Assembly (NCBI GenBank): GCA_902591495.1
Contig: CACJAW010000005.1
Span: 17,794-81,793, forward strand
From: an uncultured Pseudohongiella sp.
GTDB lineage: Bacteria > Pseudomonadota > Gammaproteobacteria > Pseudomonadales > Pseudohongiellaceae
Reading direction: 5' to 3'
DNA: 64,000 bases
In this document: positions 1 to 9,600 of the stretch, piece by piece
Layout: every line of letters begins with the position of its first letter
Numbering within the stretch: position 1 is the stretch's first letter
Notes under the pieces: generated by a model
The model's input: only the letters and a program-made list of their open reading frames with translations
Database searches by the model: none
Told to the model about the DNA's origin: nothing
Translations under genes and position numbers: made by a program

Positions 1-1
1 T

Positions 2-160
2 GTTACCTTAGAAATTGTATCCTTAGAAATAGCTGGAAAAACAGCAGTAGCGCAGGTTAGAGATCGGTACTTGGGCATGACTTTTCTGGATACTTTGTCG
101 TTTCTGAAAGTTGACAAGAGCTGGGCTATCTACAACAAATTGTTTCATGTTGAATCATAA
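2..160 (+). CDS. C-terminal end of an NTF2/SnoaL-like protein (partial)
   Basis: The window opens inside a gene; frame 2 reads 52 residues to a TAA at 158-160. The fragment has alternating hydrophobic strands and ends with the pattern LSFLKVDKSWAIYNKLFHVE, which resembles the last two strands of lumazine-binding/SnoaL-like NTF2 folds, where a 'LlkvdgkWkIvnK.fh' ending is common. The family call rests on this short tail only; the start and any active site lie outside the window. It is on the same strand as the downstream nucleoside permease, 92 bases away. Confidence 0.55.
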   Translation, partial: VTLEIVSLEIAGKTAVAQVRDRYLGMTFLDTLSFLKVDKSWAIYNKLFHVES

Positions 161-252
161 GTTATTTATTTTCCTCGCCTTTGTAGTGTAAGTTTTCCAG
201 AGAGCAGACTGCAAATGCAGATGCTTCCATATTTAGGGGTTAATATAAGTTA

Positions 253-1575
253 ATGAGTACAGTAAAAAGCCGCTTAAGCCTTATGATGTTTCTTCAGTAC
301 GCTGTCTGGGGAATCTGGTTGCCCGTTTTAGCAACATATCTTCAGTCACCAATAGTCGAAGGAGGGCTCGGATTCACCTCTGGGCAGGTAGGTTGGATAA
401 TAGGGATTGCTGCTTCACTGGGCGCAGTGTCTGCTCCATTTATTGCAGGACAGTTTGCAGATCGCTACTTCTCTACGGAGAAATTTCTTTCTCTTCTCCT
501 TCTTTTTGGTGGTGTTGTAAAGTTTGTTCTCTCGTTCCAGACATCATTCTCTGCGTGGTTAGTTCTGTCAATTTTGTACAGCGTCTTGTACATGCCCACG
601 CTGTCGTTAACAAATTCCATGGCTTTCGCGCACCTTAAAAATATTGATAGTGAATGGCCTAGAGTGCGTGTCATGGGAACATTTGGCTGGATTGCAGCAA
701 GTTGGTTGTTTCCGATGATTTGGCTGCAGTCGAACCTAGAATTTCAAGTTTTTCCTCCATTCTTTGTTGGAACAGAGGTGGCTGATGCGACGTCTCGATT
801 AGGAGATACATTAAAAGTATCAGGTATCATTTCAATATTTTATGCGCTCTATTGTATGTCTTTGCCAAATACGCCTCCAAATAGAGAAGCTTCGGAAAGA
901 CTTGCTTTCATGAAGGCTTTTAGCTTGTTATCAAAAAAATCCTTCGCAGTGTTAGTTCTTGCGAGCCTACCCATTGCAATAATACATCAGATTTATTTTA
1001 TGCAGACTGGCCCTTTCCTCGAGAATCAGCTAGGTTTGTTGGTAACGTATATAGCGCCAGCTATGACGGTTGGGCAGTTCGCTGAAATAGCGGTTATGGC
1101 TATTCTTGGTATGTTTATAGCGAGATTCGGTTTCCGACGGACGATTGCCATCGGGGCCTTTGCTTATTTCGCCCGCTACTTGATTTGGGGATTGATTAGC
1201 TTGCAGGAACCTTCAGGACCCTCGGTTGACGTTTCAGGGCAATTTATTTGGACTGTCCCATTGGTAATCGGAATTTTTAGTCAGCTACTTCATGGGGTAT
1301 GTTACGCATGTTTCTTCGCTTCAGCCTATATGTATGTCGATAAAATTGCTGATGATGATATTCGAAATTCTGCCCAAACAGTATTTGGGATCATTATACT
1401 TGGTTTGGGCCCGATGCTAGCAGCACCTCTTTTGGGGGTTTTAGCGAAAATATTTGGAGAAGCGGGTGTAGTCACTGATTTTGCAGGCATGTGGCTTTCT
1501 TTGGCAGCTATCGCCTTCATAACCAGCGCTGTTTTTTTTGTTGCCTTTACCGAAGAGGCAGAGAGCAGTATATAA
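253..1575 (+). CDS. nucleoside:H+ symporter, MFS family (NupG-like)
   Basis: A 440-residue inner-membrane protein with about twelve hydrophobic segments. The N-terminus (RLSLMMFLQYAVWGIWLPVL) and the following loop with GQFADRYFSTEK match the nucleoside:proton symporter family (Nuc_H_symport), which is related to E. coli NupG and XapB. Members import nucleosides using the proton gradient. Length is slightly above NupG (418 residues). No strong Shine-Dalgarno is visible, although AGGGG lies about 15 bases upstream. Substrate specificity cannot be read from sequence. A ribokinase and a nucleoside hydrolase lie at the far end of the window, too distant to be one operon. Confidence 0.85.
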   Translation: MSTVKSRLSLMMFLQYAVWGIWLPVLATYLQSPIVEGGLGFTSGQVGWIIGIAASLGAVSAPFIAGQFADRYFSTEKFLSLLLLFGGVVKFVLSFQTSFSAWLVLSILYSVLYMPTLSLTNSMAFAHLKNIDSEWPRVRVMGTFGWIAASWLFPMIWLQSNLEFQVFPPFFVGTEVADATSRLGDTLKVSGIISIFYALYCMSLPNTPPNREASERLAFMKAFSLLSKKSFAVLVLASLPIAIIHQIYFMQTGPFLENQLGLLVTYIAPAMTVGQFAEIAVMAILGMFIARFGFRRTIAIGAFAYFARYLIWGLISLQEPSGPSVDVSGQFIWTVPLVIGIFSQLLHGVCYACFFASAYMYVDKIADDDIRNSAQTVFGIIILGLGPMLAAPLLGVLAKIFGEAGVVTDFAGMWLSLAAIAFITSAVFFVAFTEEAESSI

Positions 1576-1672
1576 TCAATGAAATTTCTCAGATCCCAAT
1601 CGGCGTCGTTTCGCTGGGCTTTGGAATTGGCTACTATCTAAAAGCGCTTAGTATTTTTTGGAGGAATTTATA

Positions 1673-2944
1673 ATGAAAAAGGAAACTCTAGCAATTCACT
1701 GTGGTTATGAAACAGACCCAACAACAAACTCGGTCGCGGTTCCGATACATCAAACGGTAGCGTATGAATTTAATGATGCACAACACGGCGCAGATCTATT
1801 CAATCTAGCCGTCCCAGGTAATATCTATACTCGAATTATGAATCCGACCAATGATGTCCTGGAGCAAAGACTTGCTGCATTAGAGGGTGGAATTGCTGCG
1901 CTTGCCGTTGCATCTGGAATGGCAGCTATTAACTACTCGATACTCACCCTAGCTAAAGCAGGCGACAATATTGTATCGACCCCTCAGCTCTATGGAGGTA
2001 CTTACACGTTGTTCGCGCATATGCTTCCTAGTCAGGGAATAGAGGTGCGCTTTGCCGAAGATGATTCGCCTGCTGCTCTTGAAAAGTTAATCGATGACAG
2101 CACCAAGGCAGTGTATTGTGAAACGATCGGAAACCCAGCAGGGAATATTGTTGATCTTGCTCCGATTTGTGACATGGCTCACAAATATGGGGTTGCCGTC
2201 ATCGTTGATAATACGGTTGCAACTCCGACACTTTGTAACCCAATTCAATTTGGGGCAGATATTGTAGTTCACTCGTTGACAAAATATATTGGTGGGCATG
2301 GCACTTCTATTGGAGGGATTATCGTTGACTCAGGAAAGTTTCCTTGGGTGGAGAACAAAGCACGCTATCCGCAACTGACAGAGCCGGAGCCTTCTTATCA
2401 CGGCGTCGTATACTCTGAAGCGTTGGGTGAGGCAGCCTTTATCGGAAGGGCAAGGACAGTACCTCTCCGAAATACAGGTTCAGCTCTTTCTCCTATGAAC
2501 GCGTTCTTAATCATGCAAGGTTTGGAGACTTTGGCAATCCGTATGGAACGACATTGCGAAAACGCGCTTGCTGTCGCGCAGTTTTTACAAGATCACAGTA
2601 AAGTGGAATGGGTCAATTTCGGTGGTCTTGAAGGAGATCAATACTTCGATCTAGCTAAAAAATATTGTGGTGGTGTCCCAGCATCGCTATTAACCTTTGG
2701 CATTAAAGGAGGATTTGAAGCTGGTGTGAGTTTTTACGATGCCTTAGAGATGGTAAAGCGACTGGTTAACATCGGCGATGCCAAAACGCTCGCATGTCAT
2801 CCCGCGTCTACTACACATCGTCAGCTCACTGAGGAAGAGCAAGCATTAGCTGGAGTGACTCCGGAAACGATTCGAATTTGTGTTGGTATAGAGCATATTG
2901 ATGACATCATCAATGATATCAGTCAGGCGCTAGATAAAGCATAA
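1673..2944 (+). CDS. O-acetylhomoserine sulfhydrylase family, PLP-dependent enzyme
   Basis: This is a 423-residue cytoplasmic Cys/Met-metabolism PLP enzyme of fold type I. The family adds sulfide or methanethiol to O-acetylhomoserine, giving homocysteine or methionine. Visible landmarks are the N-terminal AIHCGYETDP, the substrate-loop tyrosine in YTRIMNPTND (52-61), SGMAAINY (81-88) and the PLP lysine Lys204 in HSLTKYIGGHG. The C-terminal THRQLTEEEQ is typical of the O-acetylhomoserine rather than cystathionine branch. ATG 1673 is chosen because GGAGG at 1660-1664 sits eight bases before it; the in-frame TTG at 1658 overlaps that site. It lies 31 bases before a MaoC gene on the same strand. 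Confidence 0.9.
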   Translation: MKKETLAIHCGYETDPTTNSVAVPIHQTVAYEFNDAQHGADLFNLAVPGNIYTRIMNPTNDVLEQRLAALEGGIAALAVASGMAAINYSILTLAKAGDNIVSTPQLYGGTYTLFAHMLPSQGIEVRFAEDDSPAALEKLIDDSTKAVYCETIGNPAGNIVDLAPICDMAHKYGVAVIVDNTVATPTLCNPIQFGADIVVHSLTKYIGGHGTSIGGIIVDSGKFPWVENKARYPQLTEPEPSYHGVVYSEALGEAAFIGRARTVPLRNTGSALSPMNAFLIMQGLETLAIRMERHCENALAVAQFLQDHSKVEWVNFGGLEGDQYFDLAKKYCGGVPASLLTFGIKGGFEAGVSFYDALEMVKRLVNIGDAKTLACHPASTTHRQLTEEEQALAGVTPETIRICVGIEHIDDIINDISQALDKA

Positions 2945-2975
2945 AATCGATAATTGGTAGAAAATTGAGAGTAGT

Positions 2976-3437
2976 ATGCCTAGTCCGAGTTATTTTGAGG
3001 ATTTCGAAGTAGGAGCAATTCAAGAGTTTGGTGAGTACAAGGTCACTGAGAAAGAAATAATAGATTTTGCTGAGAAGTTTGACCCACAGCCTTTTCACTT
3101 GTCCGAAGAGGCAGGTCAAGCGATGCACTTTGGCGGGTTGTGCGCCTCTGGTTGGCATACCTGCTCTATGGCAATGCGAATGATTGTGGAACATATGCCA
3201 AAAGAGAATAATGGAGCACTCGGGTCGCCTGGCATAGATGAAATACGTTGGAAAAAGCCTGTTTTCCCCGGAGACGTTCTGCGTATGCGGTCGACGATCC
3301 TTGATAAGAAGCCTTCGAGGTCGCGCGCAGATATGGGCACGATATTCATGTTAAACGAGTTGTTCAATCAGAACGATGAGGTAGTAATGACTAACAAGCC
3401 CATAGTCATGGTTAAAAAAAGGAGTCGCATTTCATAA
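2976..3437 (+). CDS. MaoC-like hydratase/dehydratase
   Basis: A 153-residue single hot-dog domain of the MaoC / (R)-specific enoyl-CoA hydratase family, which adds or removes water on acyl-CoA substrates in the cytoplasm. The catalytic Asp-His signature is seen as FAEKFDPQPFH (Asp36, His41), followed by GGLCASGWHT at 53-62, where the glycine-rich segment forms the oxyanion pocket. Length fits a free-standing monodomain hydratase. It probably shares a transcript with the PLP enzyme 31 bases upstream, and converges with the permease gene on the other strand. The physiological substrate is unknown. Confidence 0.88.
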   Translation: MPSPSYFEDFEVGAIQEFGEYKVTEKEIIDFAEKFDPQPFHLSEEAGQAMHFGGLCASGWHTCSMAMRMIVEHMPKENNGALGSPGIDEIRWKKPVFPGDVLRMRSTILDKKPSRSRADMGTIFMLNELFNQNDEVVMTNKPIVMVKKRSRIS

Positions 3438-3460
3438 TCGTGATGCCATTTGATACTACG

Positions 3461-4789
3461 TTAACCATCCTTGCCGGCAGAAATATTGTCCCGGGAAGCA
3501 GTCAGATAGTAAAAGACTAGCCCTATACCTATTACACCAAAACTGAATAATACTTCTACTGGCCTCATCAGCAAAGTGAACGTCAATGTCCAGCCCGTGA
3601 GTGTCAGAAAGATCAAGGGTGTTAGTGGAAATAAGAAGGCGCGGTAAGGGCGAGTTAGGCTGGGTTGTCGTATCCTAAGTACGAATAATCCCAGAACGCT
3701 AGCAAAAGTATTGAGCGCCATTGTGAACCCAGCGAACACAAGCACCGACTCGAACGTCGAGGAGACAATAAAAATGATAGCGATTGCGGATTGAAGAAAG
3801 ATTGATCTTGCAGGTATTCCAGAAGCGTTTCTCTGACCTAGAAAGCTTAATTTGGGGAAGTCTTCGCCTACAACTTGGATGACACGAGGCCCTGCCATTG
3901 TCATTGCGCTAACTGTTGATATAAGAAGCAATGCGAGAGCAAGACCAAACAAATTTCCCGCTACTTCACCAAAAATAGTTCTCGCAGCAATGGCTCCCAC
4001 TTCTACTTCCCCAATCATCGAATCAATTGGAGTGGTATACAGAAACACATAATTTAAACCCAGATACAAGAGTGTGACTATCGAAGTGCCAGAGATTAAT
4101 ACTAGCGGGAGAGTCTTTTGGGGATTTTCGATTTCACTCGATAGATAAGTCGCGGCATTCCAGCCTGAAAACGCGAAACTTACATAAATAAGAGCTACTG
4201 CAAAAGCGCCGCTTGTAATTAATTGAACATCACCAACCTTTGGTAAAAAGGAAATTGGTTGAGGAGTCGTCACAACAGTAAGCGAGGCTCCGATGAAAAA
4301 GAGGATGACTAATACTTTTAATGTGGTGAACACTGTCTGAGTTCTTCCGCTGTTGCGATGATTTGTTGAATGGACGGCAGCTAATGTGAGAAGAAGTCCT
4401 ACGGCAATAAATTTTTCTAAAGAGTTGGGAACGTCACCGAATAATGAAGAGGTCAAATATGCGGAGAAAGTCATTGCCGCGAGTGCCGTCGGAGCAGCAA
4501 ACCCTACAGACATTGAGATCCATCCTGAAACGAACCCAGCGGCAGGGTGGTAAATTTGGGATAGGAAGTTATATTCACCGCCGGATCGAGGAAGAGTTGC
4601 ACCTAGCTCCGCATAAGATATTGCTCCACACAGAGCCGTAAGGCCACCTAAAACCCAGAGAAAAAGGAGTGCAAATCCAGATGTTATATCCAGTAATTGG
4701 AAGCCTAGGCTAGTAAATACCCCTGTTCCAACCATATTCGCCACAATGACCGCTGTAACAGTGACGTATTTAAATTTATTTTCTGACAT
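3461..4789 (-). CDS. APC-family amino-acid permease
   Basis: A 442-residue inner-membrane protein with about twelve hydrophobic helices. The first helix carries the interrupted motif MVGTGVFTSLG typical of the amino acid-polyamine-organocation superfamily, where this unwound stretch binds the substrate carboxylate. Helix 2-3 shows AISYAELGATLPRSGGEY, another hallmark of the family. Such carriers exchange or import amino acids; the substrate here cannot be told. The gene stands alone between a convergent MaoC gene and a 217-base upstream gap shared with the divergent secreted-protein gene at 5007. Confidence 0.88.
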   Translation of the reverse strand: MSENKFKYVTVTAVIVANMVGTGVFTSLGFQLLDITSGFALLFLWVLGGLTALCGAISYAELGATLPRSGGEYNFLSQIYHPAAGFVSGWISMSVGFAAPTALAAMTFSAYLTSSLFGDVPNSLEKFIAVGLLLTLAAVHSTNHRNSGRTQTVFTTLKVLVILFFIGASLTVVTTPQPISFLPKVGDVQLITSGAFAVALIYVSFAFSGWNAATYLSSEIENPQKTLPLVLISGTSIVTLLYLGLNYVFLYTTPIDSMIGEVEVGAIAARTIFGEVAGNLFGLALALLLISTVSAMTMAGPRVIQVVGEDFPKLSFLGQRNASGIPARSIFLQSAIAIIFIVSSTFESVLVFAGFTMALNTFASVLGLFVLRIRQPSLTRPYRAFLFPLTPLIFLTLTGWTLTFTLLMRPVEVLFSFGVIGIGLVFYYLTASRDNISAGKDG

Positions 4790-5006
4790 ATATTAAAGGG
4801 TAGCCTTGATTTATCTGGATGGGTCTTTAAATTCACTCGAGATCATTATTCGATCTAATCTTGCCCATCTGTTTCAGGGTGTGCAAGGCTGAAATGCTCG
4901 GATTGGTTGATTTAGGTATATATGTGAAGAATTTGGGGTATTTGTTCTGTTATAGTTGAAGAAAAGCCCGTTTTCACATATTTTCCTGAAATAACGGAGG
5001 CAAACA

Positions 5007-6017
5007 ATGATAAAAAATTCAAAAAGCGTTCAACGAAAATTAGCACTTGTAGGTGGTCCAATGTTTTTAGCAGTGTTGGTATCTAGCCTCCAAGCACAGG
5101 ATTGGCAGCCAGAATTGCTGCCAGACGGACAACCGAACATCACAGGCATGTGGAATAATGTCGGGGCAACTGCCACGCCAGTTGAAATGCCAGACGAGTT
5201 CGAGGGCAGGGTTCCAACAGCCGAAGAGCTAGCCGATTTTATTGCCCGACGAGACGAGGCTCGAAAAGGGAACGTCTGTTCCTTGAATGAGTGCATTAGC
5301 GGAGGTCAGAGTGTTGGTGCTTACGGAAATGAGTGGTTTGACTGGTTTTGGTCTGATGCGGTGGTTGATGCCCCCGCCTTAGTAGTGGACCCTCCAAACG
5401 GCAGAATCCCTGCATACACCTCGGCAGCTCAAGAGGCCATCAGATTGAATGTTGTTGAAGAGCATGATTCGGCAGCTAACGTAGAGGCTGGCGATCGATG
5501 CCTGTCGCGTGGAGTATTCGGGATGATGATGCCGACAGCGTACAATAACGGAAAGCTTATATTACAGTCGCCAGGTTATGTGATGATCCACAGTGAAATG
5601 ATTCACAATGCACGAATAATTCCCATTGATGCAGGTAACCATGTTAGTGACAACATAAAACTATGGGAAGGTGATGCGCGGGGTCGTTGGGAAGGTAATA
5701 CACTGATTGTCGAGTCTACCAATTTTAAGTATGTCAGAAACATTCGTGCGCCGGGTCGCGGAAATCCTCCTCAAAATGAGGGACGGAAGATGATTGAGAC
5801 ATTTACGTTTGAGGATGAGAATACTCTCCGATATACGCTGACAGTTGATGATCCGCTGACTTATGAGGAGCCTTGGACGGTTGCTTTTCCCTACTTAAAA
5901 GATAGCGAATATAAGCAGTATGAATATGCCTGTCATGAAGGAAACTACGCCATGGAAACTCGTCTCAGTGGTGCCAGGGTGGTTGAGCGAGGTCTTACCG
6001 AAACAGGTAATCGTTAA
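5007..6017 (+). CDS. secreted protein of the window's repeated GDSRG/CHEGN family, copy 1
   Basis: A 336-residue exported protein of unknown function. Residues 1-31 form a signal peptide (cleavage likely after SSLQA). The mature part starts with a DGQPNITGMWNN block, then DPPNGRIP, RCLSRGVFGMMMPTAYNN, EMIHNARII, GDARGRWEGNTLIVES and, near the end, YEYACHEGNYAMETRLSGAR. The same blocks occur in order in the proteins at 16290, 29309, 43292 and 58157 and in weaker form at 57271. Two cysteines (RC and ACHEGN) are invariant among the full-length copies and may pair. I cannot name a Pfam family. ATG has a good site (CGGAGG). A terminator hairpin follows at 6041. Confidence 0.85.
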   Translation: MIKNSKSVQRKLALVGGPMFLAVLVSSLQAQDWQPELLPDGQPNITGMWNNVGATATPVEMPDEFEGRVPTAEELADFIARRDEARKGNVCSLNECISGGQSVGAYGNEWFDWFWSDAVVDAPALVVDPPNGRIPAYTSAAQEAIRLNVVEEHDSAANVEAGDRCLSRGVFGMMMPTAYNNGKLILQSPGYVMIHSEMIHNARIIPIDAGNHVSDNIKLWEGDARGRWEGNTLIVESTNFKYVRNIRAPGRGNPPQNEGRKMIETFTFEDENTLRYTLTVDDPLTYEEPWTVAFPYLKDSEYKQYEYACHEGNYAMETRLSGARVVERGLTETGNR

Positions 6018-6040
6018 CAAGGACAGAGGACATTAAGTTA

Positions 6041-6086
6041 GGTCAGCGTAAAGATGCGGGGACGTGTTTTTACCCTGACCTTTTTT
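6041..6086 (+). terminator. Rho-independent terminator after the gene at 5007
   Basis: GGTCAG (6041-6046) and GTAAA (6048-6052) pair with TTTAC (6069-6073) and CTGACC (6075-6080), leaving one C-C mismatch, and the hairpin runs into six T at 6081-6086. The placement, 24 bases after the stop codon and before the next start, suits a terminator that separates this gene from the FG-GAP protein gene. Confidence 0.7.
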
Positions 6087-6105
6087 ATCCAATTGAGATT
6101 TTGAA

Positions 6106-7536
6106 ATGAACATTAAAACCTTAGTAAATTTAGTCATCTGTTCGTCGGTATCCGGGACGCTCTCTGGGCAGCCTCTAGTTGGAGAGACTCCGAGTAAAGC
6201 GCGCTCAGTTGATGGCTCTTATATAAGTTGGAAAGAACATTTAATCGATGATCCTGTCCTATCTGGTGTTCCCTTTAGTGGAAGTGATGGTCTAGTGATG
6301 GCTGATCTTGACCTTGACGGTTTCGAAGACATTGTTTCGGTTCATGAATCAGACTCAAACTATGATTCTACCGTCCCAGGTGAAACTCCTGAGGCTATGG
6401 GTCATGTCAGGATAGCGTTTGGTTCAGACGACCCTGACAAGTGGGTGAATATCACTTTAGGTGAAGGGGCGGATGCGTCAGCGGCCGAGGATGCTGCCAT
6501 TAGTGATGTTAATGGAGATGGATTCCCAGATATCATGGTCGCTGCTGAGCTATCACACTTAATATACTTTCAAAACCCCGGTCAAAATATTAGAACCCAA
6601 GCATGGGAAAGACTCATTCTCCCCATGACACAAGGCAGAGGTTCATACATACGGGTTTTCTTGGCGGACCTAAATGGTGATGGTTCTCCCGAAGCGATCG
6701 CGCCAAACAAGGGAGCACAAAGACCGACTATAGAAGATTACAGACGGTCAACTGCAGCCTCCATTTATAAGTTTAGCGGAGATCCTTTGATTGGCTCTAG
6801 CTGGAGCGAGATAGAGCTAGGGTTTTTCAGTAATCCGCGCAACTCAGAGCCTATCGATATAGATGGTGATGGGGATATGGATATTATTGTTGGAAGTAAC
6901 GGTGAAAATCGAATCATACTGTTTGAGAACACGGACCCGGAGAATCTTGCTTTTTCGGAGCATGCAATAGGCGTGTATGGCCCAAGCACCAATGGATTTA
7001 ACATGGAGTTCATAGATCTTAATGGTGATGGACGCCTTGATATCGTTGGTGCTGCGGGCAGGATATTATCTTGGTTCGAGCAACCCGCTGATATCGACCA
7101 TGCTTGGATTTCAAGGCCCATCGGGTCTTTTGCGCCAGACAGCATGACGGGGTTTGAAATAGCCGATATCAACGGAGATGGCCTCATTGACCTCATCGCT
7201 GGAAGCTACAGCAGAGGACCTAGAATGGGCGATGGTGACGTGACAGCAGAAGACGCACTTGGAAGGATAGGGTGGTTTGAAAATCCTGGCGACCTAGAGA
7301 AAGAATGGATACGGCATGATATCTCCAGGAGAAAGAGAGGGATGTACGATAAGTTCATAGGGCGAGATCTTGATAATGATGGGGATACTGACTTTATTGC
7401 CACCCGAGGCAACAGCTATCCGTATGATGGTGTTTTTTGGCTTGAACAGGTGAGATCTTCAACGCCTCAGCCAGCCTTTGAAAGAGCTAGAGAGATTGAT
7501 AGTCCTGAAATGCCACTTTTCAATATGAAAAATTAA
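6106..7536 (+). CDS. exported FG-GAP/VCBS repeat beta-propeller protein
   Basis: A 476-residue protein with an N-terminal signal peptide and seven calcium-binding-type repeats of the form D-x-D/N-x-D-G-x-x-D-I/L. Examples are DLDLDGFEDIVS, DVNGDGFPDIMVA, DLNGDGSPEAIAP, DIDGDGDMDIIVGS, DLNGDGRLDIVGA, DINGDGLIDLIAGS and DLDNDGDTDFIAT. Seven such blades predict a seven-bladed propeller like those of integrin-alpha-type FG-GAP proteins, which usually act in adhesion or ligand binding outside the cytoplasm. No enzymatic motif is seen. It sits between copy 1 of the repeated secreted family and a PQQ dehydrogenase, all on the plus strand. Confidence 0.85.
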   Translation: MNIKTLVNLVICSSVSGTLSGQPLVGETPSKARSVDGSYISWKEHLIDDPVLSGVPFSGSDGLVMADLDLDGFEDIVSVHESDSNYDSTVPGETPEAMGHVRIAFGSDDPDKWVNITLGEGADASAAEDAAISDVNGDGFPDIMVAAELSHLIYFQNPGQNIRTQAWERLILPMTQGRGSYIRVFLADLNGDGSPEAIAPNKGAQRPTIEDYRRSTAASIYKFSGDPLIGSSWSEIELGFFSNPRNSEPIDIDGDGDMDIIVGSNGENRIILFENTDPENLAFSEHAIGVYGPSTNGFNMEFIDLNGDGRLDIVGAAGRILSWFEQPADIDHAWISRPIGSFAPDSMTGFEIADINGDGLIDLIAGSYSRGPRMGDGDVTAEDALGRIGWFENPGDLEKEWIRHDISRRKRGMYDKFIGRDLDNDGDTDFIATRGNSYPYDGVFWLEQVRSSTPQPAFERAREIDSPEMPLFNMKN

Positions 7537-7604
7537 AAAGACACTTTTGTTTGATTGAAGCTCAAATACTTGATTTTAAGATCCTAACAAGCGGAAGAGA
7601 TACC

Positions 7605-9551
7605 ATGAAAAAGTTTTCTGTAATCATTCTTTCTATAATCATAATTGTATCTTGTTCACCAGAGGCTACGAAATCAACAGTAGAAGTTGTTGGGGAATGG
7701 CACCATGCAGGAGGCAGTCATTTCTCTGAGAAGTATGCTGCGCTTGATCAGATCAATGCAAAGAACTTTAACGACCTTGAGATTGCTTGGCGGTGGCAGT
7801 CGATAGATGTAAATTTGCCTAGGAATATAGCATATGCCACTGGAGATTATCGAGCTGTACCTTTGTTAATAAAAGGAGTCATGTATACCAATACTAATCA
7901 CGGACAAGTGGTGGCGCTTAACCCGGCAACGGGTGAACTAATATGGAGTTTTGATCCAGAAAGTTATGCTTTGGGCAGACCAGTATTCTCCCCAGCTCAA
8001 ACTCGAGGTATAGAGTACTGGACTGACGGTAATATTAGCCGGATTTTTATCGCAACTCTTGGCAAACAACTGGTCTCGATTGACGTAAATACTGGGAAGC
8101 CTGACCCTAACTTTGGTGAGGATGGATTCGTAGACTTGCGTGATAACTTTGGAAAATTAGAATTTGAAATAGATAACATAACTCATGGTGCACCGCCAAT
8201 CGCAGTTGGTGATTCTGTAATTATCGGGTCTAAAATTTTTGATTACACCTTGTTTAATCGGAGCCCGCCAGGCCATGTCAGAGCCTATGATGCCTATACT
8301 GGGGAGTTTAAGTGGAGATTTAATACTATTCCCCAGCAAGGCGAGCCTTTTACGGAAACGTGGGAGAGTGACTCGTGGCGTGAAGCGGGGAATACTAACG
8401 TTTGGACTTTTATGTCCGCGGATGATGAGGCCGGTATTGTCTACTTGCCGACTTCAACGCCGACTAACGACTATTGGGGTGGCAAGCGGTTAGGTGAAAA
8501 CCTTTTTGCTGAGTCAATAGTCGCCTTGGATGCGGATACCGGCGAAAGGTTGTGGCATTTCCAAACCGTGCATCATGGTCTTTGGGATTATGATGTAGCT
8601 TCAGCCCCTAATTTGGTCGATATTGTTGTTGATGGAAAGCCCATCAGAGCAGTGGCGCAGGTATCAAAGACTGGCTTTACTTATGTTTTTGATCGTATAA
8701 GTGGAGAACCAGTCTGGCCGATTGAAGAGAAGCCTGTACCACCCAGTGACGTGCCAGGCGAGCGCGCTCATCCAACGCAGCCTTTCCCAACAAAACCGGC
8801 TCCATTCGAGAGACAGGGAATGTCGGAAGAGGATCTCATTGACTTTACTCCTGAAATACACGCAGCGGCAGAGGAGATAGCATCTAAATTAGTGTTAGGG
8901 CCTATTTTCACTCCTCCGATCGTTAAAGGTACAAATGGTAAAGACGCGACCGTATTTCTGCCGGGTGCGGGAGGTGGCGCCAACTTTCCTGGGGCAAACG
9001 TTGATCCCGAGACGGGGATACTTTATGTGCCTTCACACACGCGACCATATGCTATGTCGTTGGTCGAACCTGATGATCCAGATTCAGATTGGCCATACGT
9101 AATCAATGTGCAACGGAACATAGGTCCAATGGGATTGCCGCTAACTAAGCCACCATACAGGCGTATTACCGCGATCGATTTAAACACTGGTGAGCATATT
9201 TGGCAGACGCCTTTTGGAAAAGGCCCCGCAAATCATCCTCTACTAACACACCTTGATTTGCCAGATTTAGGAAGCGTATTCACTGATGTCTCTGCTGAAG
9301 GTGGAATACTGATAACTAAGGGCTTAGTGATTTCGCATTTGCCACAGAAAGACGAGGTTGATGAGGATGCGGATGGTTCGGTTCTTGTCGCGTACGATAA
9401 ATTGACGGGAGAGAAAGTTGGAGAGATCCTTGTTGACCGCCGTCTTCATGGTCCTGTTATGTCCTATCTCCATGAAGGAAAGCAGTATATCGCTATCGCA
9501 GGCGGGCGCTTTGATACGGCGGAAATGGTTACCTTCGCCCTGTCTGACTGA
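7605..9551 (+). CDS. PQQ-dependent dehydrogenase, lipoprotein type
   Basis: A 648-residue quinoprotein. The N-terminus is a lipoprotein signal: MKK, a hydrophobic run rich in isoleucine, then the lipobox VSCSP, so the protein is probably membrane-tethered in the periplasm. The rest is an eight-bladed PQQ propeller with tryptophan-docking repeats such as NPATGELIWSFD, DADTGERLWHFQ and DLNTGEHIWQ. The motif HHGLWDYDVASAP holds the Asp expected at the PQQ site of glucose-dehydrogenase-like enzymes. There is no N-terminal membrane domain and no CxxCH haem motif. ATG 7605 is preferred over the upstream in-frame TTG 7551 because it gives the lipoprotein signal and has GGAAGAG upstream. Substrate unknown (sugar or alcohol). 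Confidence 0.87.
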   Translation: MKKFSVIILSIIIIVSCSPEATKSTVEVVGEWHHAGGSHFSEKYAALDQINAKNFNDLEIAWRWQSIDVNLPRNIAYATGDYRAVPLLIKGVMYTNTNHGQVVALNPATGELIWSFDPESYALGRPVFSPAQTRGIEYWTDGNISRIFIATLGKQLVSIDVNTGKPDPNFGEDGFVDLRDNFGKLEFEIDNITHGAPPIAVGDSVIIGSKIFDYTLFNRSPPGHVRAYDAYTGEFKWRFNTIPQQGEPFTETWESDSWREAGNTNVWTFMSADDEAGIVYLPTSTPTNDYWGGKRLGENLFAESIVALDADTGERLWHFQTVHHGLWDYDVASAPNLVDIVVDGKPIRAVAQVSKTGFTYVFDRISGEPVWPIEEKPVPPSDVPGERAHPTQPFPTKPAPFERQGMSEEDLIDFTPEIHAAAEEIASKLVLGPIFTPPIVKGTNGKDATVFLPGAGGGANFPGANVDPETGILYVPSHTRPYAMSLVEPDDPDSDWPYVINVQRNIGPMGLPLTKPPYRRITAIDLNTGEHIWQTPFGKGPANHPLLTHLDLPDLGSVFTDVSAEGGILITKGLVISHLPQKDEVDEDADGSVLVAYDKLTGEKVGEILVDRRLHGPVMSYLHEGKQYIAIAGGRFDTAEMVTFALSD

Positions 9552-9600
9552 CCATCATGTCAACGATTGGTTGCGAACGTCAGATTCATAATTTGAGCTC

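Noticed and set aside
5030..5296. Antisense reading frames inside large genes, such as the 88-codon frame here
   Set aside because: They lie wholly within a recognised gene on the other strand and show no domain, signal or ribosome-binding site.
7551..7604. TTG start giving a longer PQQ lipoprotein
   Set aside because: The extra 18 residues have no role, and the ATG at 7605 gives a perfect lipoprotein signal with a ribosome-binding site.
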